Below, one piece after another: positions 16,440 to 24,740 of a stretch of DNA of 64,000 bases. Within the stretch, counting starts at the first letter, position 1. Each line of letters starts with the position of its first letter. The stretch is from SB11 sp943370295 (lineage in GTDB: Bacteria > Bacteroidota > Bacteroidia > UBA8524). The stretch lies in NCBI GenBank assembly GCA_943370295.1, contig CALRQL020000010.1:48473-112472 (forward strand), given 5' to 3'. The notes under the pieces were generated by a model that was given only the letters and a program-made list of their open reading frames with translations, searched no databases and was not told the DNA's origin. The position numbers and the translations under genes were made by a program.

Positions 16440-16825
16440 TAGTATTCAAGGATTGGATCTTTTGTCTGGACAATCTCTGTTGATATATTTCTTATAACAA
16501 GGTAGTCACCACCTACCTCCTTATAAATATCCGATAAGTGGGAAATTGCTTCAGCGATTTGCACCGCCGAAAATTCGGTTTCATTAAAGAAAATTGAAAT
16601 TGCGTTAGCACTATTAAAATCCTTACTATATTGATTGACTGCTAAAATACTCGTGACATCTGGCTCCGAGGAGGAGTCTAAGTTTTCTCTTATCTTTTTA
16701 AGTTTTTCAAATTCACTATATAATGCTGCGTCGGTGTCAATTGCATGCCTTATTTCTTGTGCCCTTTCATCCGAACATTCATTAAATAAATAAATTAAAA
16801 GGTCATCGGTAGTAATCTTTTTCAT
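16439..16825 (-). CDS. Anti-sigma-factor-like small protein, unknown
   Basis: The 128-residue protein starts MKKITTDDLLIYLFNECSDE, followed by RAQEIRHAIDTDAALYSEFE. This acidic, helical start resembles the N-terminal zinc-less anti-sigma domain common in Bacteroidota, where a short helix follows a leucine-rich start. It has no transmembrane helix and no sigma factor beside it. It is coupled to the coiled-coil gene downstream. The call is a resemblance only. Confidence 0.5.
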   Translation of the reverse strand: MKKITTDDLLIYLFNECSDERAQEIRHAIDTDAALYSEFEKLKKIRENLDSSSEPDVTSILAVNQYSKDFNSANAISIFFNETEFSAVQIAEAISHLSDIYKEVGGDYLVIRNISTEIVQTKDPILEY

Positions 16826-16939
16826 ATTATTCTTTTAAGTAATTACTTACATCTTTGAGGTTGATAGGAATTTATCTAACAATGATATAATTTGTTATCA
16901 ATATATCCAATTGCTACTACATCTTAATAAATCACTGTC

Positions 16940-18175
16940 TTACGTTTTGCTTTTAGCTAAACTGTTTTCAAAAAGTTCATGGTATGAGTCAATTACATTA
17001 TCCGGCAGGCTCTTTAGATAAGTTTGAGTAACGGTTAAGCTGGAGTGCCCTAAGAGTTTGCTTATGGCGGCAACGGGTATGCCCAGGAATAGGGCTTGGG
17101 TGGCGGCAGAGTGCCTTGAAACATAGGAAGTGAGGTTTTCTTCAATATCACAGAACTTTGCCAGTTCTTTAAGCTGTTTGTTATATACTTTCCTTGCCCA
17201 TAGTACATCTTTGTCTCTTTCAAATGGGCGTTCACGCTTAATGATGGGAAAGAGGAAGTCGCTTGGCGCTTTACCTTTAGAATAGTATTCAATGATGGGT
17301 TTCATGGCTTCAACTACTTTAAGGTCATATACCTGCTTTGTTTTCCGCCTTGTATATCTTATCCGGCCATCAACAATGTCTTTTACCTGTAGCCAGGCGG
17401 CGTCGGTAAAGTTCAGGCCAAAGGTCAGGTAGCTGAAAAGAAAGTAATTTCGGGCATGATAGCAGGGGTGGGTTTCTTCAAGTTCCTTTGAAAGTATGCT
17501 ATTCATGGCATCTTGGGAAATGGCCCGTTTTGCTGTTGGTGTTTTACGTATACGGTAACTTTCAAACGGATACGCCGCTTTATCAATTATCCCATCTTGA
17601 ATAGCTTTGTTATATACCGCCCGCAGGGAGCGAAGTATTACCGAAAGGCCGTTATATGAATTGCCCCTTGAGAGATAGTCCGCTTCAATATTTTTAATAA
17701 ACTTCACCGTTACTTCTTCAAACGGTAGCACTTCCCGTGTATGGAACTTTGCCAATACCTGATACATGGAATGGTACGCACGGGCATTGCCAAACCGCCC
17801 CGACGTTTTTAATTGTTCCACCTGTTTTAAGGTGTATTGCAAAAAACAACGCTCGCTCTTTTCATTGGTAATCTTCTGCCGGAGTTCAGTAACTGAAAGA
17901 TAATTAAGTTGTCCTTGTTCTTCAAGTTTACTGATAACGGAAAAGGCGTGGGATTTCTTTTGTTGGATAAGGTTATTAAGCCTTGTTACATTATCTACCC
18001 CTTTATAGCTTGGTTTAACTATTTTACGCTTATTGTCCCAATCTGCTTCAGGAACCGCAATTCCCGTTTGAATAGAGGTTGGTTTACGCTTATGCGTGAG
18101 GCGTAAAATAACAGGATAGGAATTATCTTTCTTTGCCTTGCGGGTATCTAACGATATGATTACGTGCGTTTTCAC
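16940..18175 (-). CDS. Tyrosine recombinase (integrase), IntDOT-like
   Basis: Catalyses integration and excision of the element. I start the 411-residue protein at the GTG at 18,175 (VKTHVIISLDTRKAKK), which matches the usual N-terminal arm-binding domain; a GTG at 18,217 would add 14 residues. A SAM-like core-binding domain spans about residues 90-190. The catalytic domain has YVSRHSAATQALF (Arg box) and LLGHSSLTVTQTYLKSL with the nucleophile Tyr. The usual first Arg position reads Phe (LTFGLNFTD), a loss known from IntDOT. It lies 145 bases from a tRNA-Pro fragment, its likely att site. Confidence 0.85.
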   Translation of the reverse strand: MKTHVIISLDTRKAKKDNSYPVILRLTHKRKPTSIQTGIAVPEADWDNKRKIVKPSYKGVDNVTRLNNLIQQKKSHAFSVISKLEEQGQLNYLSVTELRQKITNEKSERCFLQYTLKQVEQLKTSGRFGNARAYHSMYQVLAKFHTREVLPFEEVTVKFIKNIEADYLSRGNSYNGLSVILRSLRAVYNKAIQDGIIDKAAYPFESYRIRKTPTAKRAISQDAMNSILSKELEETHPCYHARNYFLFSYLTFGLNFTDAAWLQVKDIVDGRIRYTRRKTKQVYDLKVVEAMKPIIEYYSKGKAPSDFLFPIIKRERPFERDKDVLWARKVYNKQLKELAKFCDIEENLTSYVSRHSAATQALFLGIPVAAISKLLGHSSLTVTQTYLKSLPDNVIDSYHELFENSLAKSKT

Positions 18176-18194
18176 CGTATCAAAGATACAAATT

Positions 18195-18216
18195 TTTTGC
18201 ACGCATTTTGCACGCA
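18195..18216. repeat. Tandem 11-bp repeat upstream of the integrase
   Basis: TTTTGCACGCA occurs twice back to back (18,195-18,205 and 18,206-18,216). A second tandem 10-mer, ATAAAACCGG/ATAAAACCGA, follows at 18,291-18,310. Repeats between an integrase gene and its att site are typical arm-type binding sites; no binding data are available. Confidence 0.55.
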
Positions 18217-18320
18217 CTTTTCAATTATTTTCAACTTTTTTCAATACATTATATGTGTAATATATTGATTTACAACGGAAATAACATCATATAAAACCGG
18301 ATAAAACCGAAATCATTAGA

Positions 18321-18362
18321 TTTGGGAGCAGAGGGTCGTAGGTTCGAATCCTGCCACCCCGA
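18321..18362 (+). repeat. 3' fragment of tRNA-Pro(TGG): right attachment site of the element
   Basis: Bases 18,321-18,362 read as the 3' half of a tRNA: anticodon loop TTTGGGA with anticodon TGG (18,323-18,325), variable loop, T-stem and loop GTAGG-TTCGAAT-CCTGC, acceptor strand CACCCCG and discriminator A. The 5' half is not a tRNA. Elements that insert in a tRNA 3' end leave such a duplicate at the distal border while rebuilding the intact tRNA at the other end. With the integrase adjacent, this marks the right end of the element. The intact tRNA-Pro should lie left of the window. Confidence 0.75.
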
Positions 18363-18371
18363 CGAAAAAGT

Positions 18372-18406
18372 AAAAAAGCCTTTCAGGAAACTGAAAGGCT
18401 TTTTTT
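18372..18406 (+). terminator. Terminator downstream of the tRNA-Pro fragment
   Basis: A perfect stem, AAGCCTTTCAG / CTGAAAGGCTT with a GAAA loop, is flanked by A6 and T6 runs. It starts 10 bases after the tRNA fragment, so it was probably the terminator of the original tRNA gene. It can also end transcription of the large leftward gene at 18,440-22,234. Confidence 0.85.
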
Positions 18407-18439
18407 GTTTTCAGTTGCAAGCAAAATATATAAATAAAA

Positions 18440-21400
18440 TTAATAGTCTTTATCTGTTGCTTCAGCTTGCTCGTCTTCTCTTTTTGCATCAGATAAGAAA
18501 GAACGGGAAACCTTGTCTAACATGGATGATACTACAGGATATTTATTCTTATGTTTTTTTGCAAACTCAGCATAATTGTCTGCAAGTTTTCTTTCTCTAT
18601 CTCCTCCTTCAAAGGGGGATTTTGTGTAAGACCCATGTCGATTACTAATAGCTATTACAAAATTGTCGTTTAGGTTCGCTGTATTTATTGCTTCTATAAT
18701 TTTACAAATTTCGTCAGGGGGCCAAGTCTGAGTAGATTCTGGATATTCAGCCAAAACTTGCCCAATACGAGAATCTGTGATTCCGAGCAGTCCTTTTTCT
18801 ATAGCTTTTGATCTAACAGCATTAACCCAATTATTTATAATATCAGAATCAATTAAACCAGCATCATCAACACCTGGTACTTTCTTCCATGAATGCAGAA
18901 GTTCAAGAGCACTTTTTGCCCGATTTTGAAGCTGTTCATCAGTAAGGGCTTTTCTTTGTTCCTCAACAAGTTTATCATTTTCAGATTTATATATCCAACT
19001 AATTACTTCAACAAAGAAGTCTGGATTATTGGAAAGCTCATTGTGCAATATTTTCGGGCTTCTCCAGGTACCATAAGATGCTAGCAATGGTAAATATAAC
19101 CACTCAAGTTTTGTAAGTAATATTAGTTCTATGTCCTCTCTTTTATCAATTTCTTCAAAAAGTTGCACGATTTCGTATGAAATATTCGTTTCCTGTTCAT
19201 TGGCTTCCTCTAGTGCTGCTTGAAAAAGCAGCATTGTCATCGTATCCGATGGTAAAATGCTAATTTCAGGTGAAAGTGAGTTGGTAAGATGGGCGCTCAT
19301 ATAAATGGCACTGTAAAACCTTTTAAACTCTATAAGCTTATTAATTCCGTACAACTTTTCTACATCGCTAATATTATAAAAATGAGGAGTCATTTCTTTC
19401 CAGTATCCATTAACTATGTCAGAATTTTCATTTTCAATAAAATTCCAAAGCACTTTATCTTGATTTAATGGAATTAAAAAATGAATCAGCATTATATTTT
19501 CACTTCCCGCAGTCTTTAATTTGTTATACAAGTCAAAGATCCATTCTACACCATTTAAAATAGATTTTCTGTAAACAAAAGATTTAGCAGCGTGCAACTT
19601 CTTGTCGCTTTCTTTCAAAAAATCACATAATGAAATTATTTCGCTTTCATCGTCAATTATATATCCTGCTGTATCTCCTAATATCCATGATTCTTTTACA
19701 GCAGGAATTATTTCTTTAATTTTTTCAATCCCGTACTCTTGGTATATACTTGTAAGAGCTTCAATCCTTCGCCTATTGATTAAATCTTGTCGGATGCGAT
19801 AGTCTTCTTTTTTTTCTTCACCTTCTGGAAAATGAGGATAATGCTCGTCAAACATCCATTTTATTCTTTCAATTTTATCAGTTGGAGTAAGCCTTTGAAA
19901 CAAATTTTCATATCTTGACAATTCACTTTCAGGTAACCCCCAAGTTGCATCTCTGAATGTCCTATGACGAAATAGAATTTCTCTTAATTTGTGCCAGACT
20001 ATGTTGTCTTTGCTTAAAACAGTATCATCATGTTTTTCAATAAAAGAAAGTAGTTTTTCTCGATCAGCCTGTTTCAGACTTATTGATTGGGATTCATCAA
20101 TTAAAGTAACCAGTTTTTTCTCATCCACATCAAATGTTAAGAGTAGCTCAACAACGGCAGAATGGGTATCCCATATTTCACCATATGAGATATTAGGTCT
20201 GAAACTTTCATAAAATAATCTCCACCGCATTTTATGAGTTGGCATTACATGACCTCCCATGGGATCAGGTAACATACTAACTAACAGTTTCCAAGCGATG
20301 TCGCTTTCTTTTTCAACAATTAATTTTAAAACATCGATACGCTCTTGAAATGGAGCAAGGGTTTGGTAAAACCAAGGAGTAAAAATTACACGTAAACTGT
20401 TAATTGGTCTATTTGACAAATTACCACCCGGATCAATAGTAGCCAACTGTGCCAAAATTAGAGACGCTCTTGAAAGATATTTAGGCATCCAAGCAATATT
20501 TTCTAATGCCCATAATAAACCAGTGTGATAACTTCGAGTGTCCAAGAACCCTTTTTCTTGTTCAAAGAAAATGGTTTGAACCAAATTATCCTTTTTTAAT
20601 AGCGTTTCAAAAGCATTCAAGAAACTATCAGGTGAAGCTTCAGCAATTAAAGGCAGTTTATCTTCTATTGAACGCCAAAATTGCAAATCTTCTTTATTTA
20701 ACAATTCTGATACAATTGAATCAACCCAAAACCCACTATCAGTTGGCAAATCCTTTATGTTTTCACCAAAAACCGATATTAAAATTAGTGATTGTATAAG
20801 ACCTTCACGGAGTTTATCAGAGTATATTCTTGTTTTACCATAAAATGAAGCCATATATCGCTGATCAGCTTCTAGTTCAAAAGCTGGATCTATCTCTGAT
20901 AGAACTGTTAAAAATATATTTTTTAATGTTTCAAAATTATGAGCTGTTAAATACTTTGCTGCATTTGTCCAAGAATCAAGAGGAGACGACAATCGCCAAA
21001 ATGTGCCAATTTTTATAATTGGAGGGTCAGTGGACAATTGCCACTTTTTCAGCTTCATAATGTAGCTTTCGTAACTCACTCCAGCAAAAGAGGCCACAAT
21101 ATTTTTATCTTGCTCTTTTGACTCGTCCCATCTGCCGACTAGCAATGCTGGAACTAAATCTTGAATATTCTCTGCTTTTGCCCACGCGGGTAAATCGCGA
21201 TTAAATTCAAGCTGTCGACGAAGAATTGTTAAATTTCTAGCAGTTTCTTTAGAATATTTTTCTGCCTGTTCTTTACTAATTCCTGATTCCTCCAAAGAAT
21301 TAACAAAAGATTCTCTTTCGAGCCCAGAAAGTTTAATCTTTTCAGTCCAATTGTCGGATGAGTCAGCGCCAAGGGGAACTAATATTGTATGCCCTTTTGA

Positions 21401-22234
21401 TACTGCTCTATTGATAACACCTTCGTCTTCGAATCGCGGTATTATTATTAATGGTTTTGAGTTGACTACTAATTGCCGAAAGGTATTTAAATCATTGACA
21501 ATTATACTTCTTGCAAAAAAATCTTCCTCTATCTCTTCATTATTTTTAAAGGCTGCAATAATAAACGCTAATGCTTCCCCCGCCGAGACTGCTTGTACAG
21601 GTATAATTGAAGGTGTTTCAATCCTTTCTAATAGTTGAAAGCACTCTTTATCTCTGCCCCCTAATACTATTTTTGGAAGTAACTTGATGCTTCCAATAGA
21701 CCATTCTTCCCAAAATTCTTCTGTTGATTGAATTTCTTTCCCCGGGAATTTTTCTAGATGGGTACTTGCCAACCATGAAGAAACTGTTGGTGCCGTTTCT
21801 AACCATTCTTCGAGTGTTTCGCTGTCAATTACCTTTATATTAAGCCATTTTCCTTCGGCCATTTTTCCCTTTACCCACTCATCTTTGTTTTGCCAAAATC
21901 TTGGCGTTACAAAAACAAATGTTGACTTTTTGGGATCAAATCCTAGTGGCGAGTCTGTACGCTTAGCATAATCTTTGTCGGCTTTCTCTTTTATAACTTT
22001 ATTTACTCCAAACTCCCACAATGAAATACCTATAGGAATATACTCAGTCTCAGTTGTAGTTTCCAATATGCCATCCCACCCGCCAATCAAAACGTTTTCC
22101 CCAGATGGAAATTTTATAAATTTTATATCATTGGATGTTGCCCGAATTAATTTTCTAACAAGTTGTGGCAATACATTTTGGGAAGATATCCTATCTGCCC
22201 AATGTCTTAAATCAGTTGAATTTACCCACTTCAT
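18440..22234 (-). CDS. 1264-residue protein with nuclease-like N-terminus and degenerate STAND-like segment
   Basis: The start is the ATG at 22,234 (MKWVNSTDLRHWADR). Residues 45-95 look like a restriction-endonuclease fold: IGGWDG (52-55), then SLWEFGVNK (71-79), then KADKDYAKR (84-92). Residues 180-300 resemble a STAND NTPase that lost its P-loop: LGGRDKECFQLLERI, then IPVQAVSAGEALAFIIAAF, with no GKT/S. The remaining 900 residues are helical and acidic with no motif I can name, as in repeat sensors. This shape recalls large antiviral sensor-effector proteins. It is alone and lies just outside the tRNA-Pro border. Function is inferred from architecture only. Confidence 0.6.
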   Translation of the reverse strand: MKWVNSTDLRHWADRISSQNVLPQLVRKLIRATSNDIKFIKFPSGENVLIGGWDGILETTTETEYIPIGISLWEFGVNKVIKEKADKDYAKRTDSPLGFDPKKSTFVFVTPRFWQNKDEWVKGKMAEGKWLNIKVIDSETLEEWLETAPTVSSWLASTHLEKFPGKEIQSTEEFWEEWSIGSIKLLPKIVLGGRDKECFQLLERIETPSIIPVQAVSAGEALAFIIAAFKNNEEIEEDFFARSIIVNDLNTFRQLVVNSKPLIIIPRFEDEGVINRAVSKGHTILVPLGADSSDNWTEKIKLSGLERESFVNSLEESGISKEQAEKYSKETARNLTILRRQLEFNRDLPAWAKAENIQDLVPALLVGRWDESKEQDKNIVASFAGVSYESYIMKLKKWQLSTDPPIIKIGTFWRLSSPLDSWTNAAKYLTAHNFETLKNIFLTVLSEIDPAFELEADQRYMASFYGKTRIYSDKLREGLIQSLILISVFGENIKDLPTDSGFWVDSIVSELLNKEDLQFWRSIEDKLPLIAEASPDSFLNAFETLLKKDNLVQTIFFEQEKGFLDTRSYHTGLLWALENIAWMPKYLSRASLILAQLATIDPGGNLSNRPINSLRVIFTPWFYQTLAPFQERIDVLKLIVEKESDIAWKLLVSMLPDPMGGHVMPTHKMRWRLFYESFRPNISYGEIWDTHSAVVELLLTFDVDEKKLVTLIDESQSISLKQADREKLLSFIEKHDDTVLSKDNIVWHKLREILFRHRTFRDATWGLPESELSRYENLFQRLTPTDKIERIKWMFDEHYPHFPEGEEKKEDYRIRQDLINRRRIEALTSIYQEYGIEKIKEIIPAVKESWILGDTAGYIIDDESEIISLCDFLKESDKKLHAAKSFVYRKSILNGVEWIFDLYNKLKTAGSENIMLIHFLIPLNQDKVLWNFIENENSDIVNGYWKEMTPHFYNISDVEKLYGINKLIEFKRFYSAIYMSAHLTNSLSPEISILPSDTMTMLLFQAALEEANEQETNISYEIVQLFEEIDKREDIELILLTKLEWLYLPLLASYGTWRSPKILHNELSNNPDFFVEVISWIYKSENDKLVEEQRKALTDEQLQNRAKSALELLHSWKKVPGVDDAGLIDSDIINNWVNAVRSKAIEKGLLGITDSRIGQVLAEYPESTQTWPPDEICKIIEAINTANLNDNFVIAISNRHGSYTKSPFEGGDRERKLADNYAEFAKKHKNKYPVVSSMLDKVSRSFLSDAKREDEQAEATDKDY

Positions 22235-22708
22235 AATATTTTGATAGATAAAAGTTAAACAACTCAAAAATAGCTAAGATACATATTGAATAATTTCTTA
22301 ATTGAGTAAAAATATCTAATTTTTCTTATAAATATCATTTGAAATAATGGTTATTGGCAGCTTTCTAAAAGCTGTTATACTTAATAAGCAAAGTGTCTTA
22401 GGGCTCCGGGGCCCTGATAACGAAAGTTAGTGTGGTCGATTTATACTATGAGATTTGGAGTAGCTGATATTTTATTGTTTGCAACTACTATTTGCGGAGT
22501 ATAGAAGCCCTTTTTGTTACAAATATTTTAACTGCTTAAGCGATATTGATTTCAGTTTAACAATGGTACTAGGGAAAATATAAAAAGTCACTTTATACAA
22601 GTATCATAAAAATTGGTATAAAAAGGTCAATTTTTTTAGATGTATGTATCAGGCAGTGTCTATTGTGTGTTTATGCACAACAAACTACCATAAATTGACT
22701 ACTCAAGT
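22235..22708. other. Intergenic region, no gene seen
   Basis: These 474 bases carry a small hairpin CAGCTTT-CTA-AAAGCTG near 22,353 and a GGGCTCCGGGGCCC dyad near 22,400, but no coding frame longer than 18 codons. The region should hold the promoter of the large gene to its left and end the SRPBCC gene to its right. No promoter with both boxes was found. Confidence 0.5.
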
Positions 22709-23149
22709 TTATCCCCTCTCAGCCATTTCTTTTATTTTGTTCATGGCTTTAGGCCAAGCGTCTTTAAAATAGTCTTCGTATTCTTCGGTAATGTCAATAT
22801 CCACTTTAAGGTGTGTATTTCCGTTTACATCGGTTAGCGTATAGTTTTCCATAGCTCCGTACCATTCTTTGGCTTTTTCATCTTCCAAATCCTCTACTCC
22901 GTTTTTTACCATCCCTAAGTGTTTTATCGACATATATTCATTAGGAATATTTTGTGCAATCATTGAGAGCATTCCATCATTATCGGCATTCACAAACAAT
23001 ACTTGGCTGCCTGTTTGCCAATCGGTAACAGCTCTTGAGCCTTCGCTAAATATCGAGGTCCATTCTTGGTAGGAGTCATCCGCCCATAATAACCCCCAAA
23101 CTTTTTCGCGCGGTGCATTGATGGTAATTTCAAATTCAAGCTTTTTCAT
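22709..23149 (-). CDS. SRPBCC/AHSA1-family protein
   Basis: The 146-residue protein starts at the ATG at 23,149 (MKKLEFEITINAPREKVW). This opening, followed by LLWADDSYQEWTSIFSEGSR, is the classical START-like (SRPBCC, Aha1-type) N-terminus with a hydrophobic ligand cavity. The middle shows ADNDGMLSMIAQNIPNEYMS and the end KVDIDITEEYEDYF. These proteins bind hydrophobic ligands or act in stress responses; the ligand is unknown. It lies 90 bases after the DsbA-like gene in the same direction. Confidence 0.8.
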   Translation of the reverse strand: MKKLEFEITINAPREKVWGLLWADDSYQEWTSIFSEGSRAVTDWQTGSQVLFVNADNDGMLSMIAQNIPNEYMSIKHLGMVKNGVEDLEDEKAKEWYGAMENYTLTDVNGNTHLKVDIDITEEYEDYFKDAWPKAMNKIKEMAERG

Positions 23150-23239
23150 TGTGGTACTATTTTTAGCAAAGTTGCACAATGCAAGCTACTTTTTTGGGGT
23201 GGTATTGCGGCAGTTTTAGGGGGCATTTTATCTGCGTCG

Positions 23240-24244
23240 TTAATTATTTTTCAGTTTCCAAAGTGCACCGTTTTTGGTGTTGTGTTTTTCAAGCATACTG
23301 TCGGTTACCCAACTATCCAGCGTTTGTGTGCTTTGGCTCATTGTTTGGCCTGTGAGTACTGCAAATTCTTTTGCTGTTAGGGTAGGGTAGTGGTTAAACA
23401 ATTCGTTGTTGGCCGGCAGTGGTTTTTTCACTGCATCAGGGTACATAAACTGCAAAATACGTTCAAAATCTTGGTAGGGACGTGCACCGTACAGCATCTG
23501 CCTGTTATTACTGCTATCTACAAAAAACAAAGTAGGGAAGCCTCTTACCCCGTTAGTACGCGCATAGTCCAAATCATTTTTAAACAGTTGATTGGCTTGT
23601 CCTTCGTAATCTTTTTTCAGTTGTACAGTATCCAAACCTGCTTTCTCGGCGGCAGCTTTCAGGTGTTCCCATTTGGTAATGTTTTTCTTTTCTAAAAACA
23701 CCATCTCGCGTATATGGCGTAAAAACTTCACCGCCTTGGCCTTGTTTTGTAATTGTGCCGCTATAAAAGCAATTGAAGGCGGGTACGAAGATGATAACGG
23801 GTCTTCCAGCCACACATCACCGTCAATAGGCATTTCGTAATGCAGGCTCACTTCATCCCAATGGTGGGCAACATCAGAAGGCTTGGTGATACCGCCGCTG
23901 TAAAAGTTTTCCCAACCGGGCAATAGTCCGCCCATGTGGTATTCTATGTTAATGTAATCACCGTATTCAAGTTTAAACCTGCGTAATTGAGGTTCAATGC
24001 CCCAACACGATGAACAAATGGGGTCGGTATAGTAAATAACCGTTATAGGTTTTGTAGTTGATTCCGTATCATTTACATTGTCTGAGGCACTAGTAGCAGG
24101 TACTTCGCAGGCTCCGCTTTCAGGCGAGCATAGCAAAGGGTTATTATCATTCGTGTTCATTTTTTGTGATATATTTTTTCTATTGCAGCTTGTTGCCACA
24201 AAAAGAAGTGTTATTAAAAGGGTTGAAAATGCTATCTTCTTCAT
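23240..24244 (-). CDS. DsbA-family (FrnE/SpxH-like) lipoprotein
   Basis: The 334-residue protein has a lipoprotein signal (LLFVATSC). Its thioredoxin-fold domain starts at about residue 65 with VIYYTDPICSSCWGIEPQLR, where CSSC is the CxxC active site. The Trp-Gly after it and MGGLLPGW further on are typical of the DsbA/FrnE-SpxH group, as is GVRGFPTLFFVD (cis-Pro loop). The C-terminal extension (residues 270-334) is unusual for DsbA. It may catalyse disulfide exchange in the periplasm. It is divergent from the HxlR regulator. Confidence 0.8.
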   Translation of the reverse strand: MKKIAFSTLLITLLFVATSCNRKNISQKMNTNDNNPLLCSPESGACEVPATSASDNVNDTESTTKPITVIYYTDPICSSCWGIEPQLRRFKLEYGDYINIEYHMGGLLPGWENFYSGGITKPSDVAHHWDEVSLHYEMPIDGDVWLEDPLSSSYPPSIAFIAAQLQNKAKAVKFLRHIREMVFLEKKNITKWEHLKAAAEKAGLDTVQLKKDYEGQANQLFKNDLDYARTNGVRGFPTLFFVDSSNNRQMLYGARPYQDFERILQFMYPDAVKKPLPANNELFNHYPTLTAKEFAVLTGQTMSQSTQTLDSWVTDSMLEKHNTKNGALWKLKNN

Positions 24245-24398
24245 TCAGTATACTGTGTAAGGAGCTAATTGTGCTTACAAAAGTCCCGCTGTTTTTTGGG
24301 TTAATCAATTAGTCAGAAAAAAATGACTACTGTAATTTACTAATTATCAATGGGTTTATTTTTTATGTATGGAATGATTTTTGAAGTTATAACAACGA

Positions 24399-24734
24399 AT
24401 GTCAGAAAAAGTTGATACTACTACCGAATGCCCTGCCGAGGCAATGTTGAAATCCCTTTCGGGTAAGTGGAAGCCACAGATATTACGCTTAGCGGACGAA
24501 GGAACGTTGAGGTTTAACAGTATTATGAAAGTACTGCAAGGGGCTAATAAACAATCGGTTTCTGTAGCATTAAAAGAACTGGAAGAAGAGGGTATTTTGA
24601 GCAAAACCATTGTTAGCCAAAAACCATTACACATTGAATACTCGCTGACTGATAAGGGACGAGGGGTAATTCCGTTGCTGCTGAACCTTGGTGGCTTTGC
24701 GCAAGAACATGGGAGTGCAAAAGACGACAAATAA
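24399..24734 (+). CDS. HxlR-family transcriptional regulator
   Basis: The 111-residue winged-helix protein has the HxlR pattern: Cys11 in TTECPAEAMLKSLSGKWKPQ, then ILRLADEGTLRFNSIMK and LKELEEEGILSKTIV, with the recognition helix between and a wing around YSLTDKGRG. HxlR proteins often sense redox or aldehyde stress through the N-terminal Cys. It is divergent from the DsbA-like gene, the most likely target. It ends seven bases before the opposed sensor kinase gene. Confidence 0.85.
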   Translation: MSEKVDTTTECPAEAMLKSLSGKWKPQILRLADEGTLRFNSIMKVLQGANKQSVSVALKELEEEGILSKTIVSQKPLHIEYSLTDKGRGVIPLLLNLGGFAQEHGSAKDDK

Positions 24735-24740
24735 ATACAT

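Noticed and set aside
22448..22504. 18-codon frame (MRFGVADILLFATTICGV)
   Set aside because: Too short, no ribosome-binding sequence and no similarity that I know.
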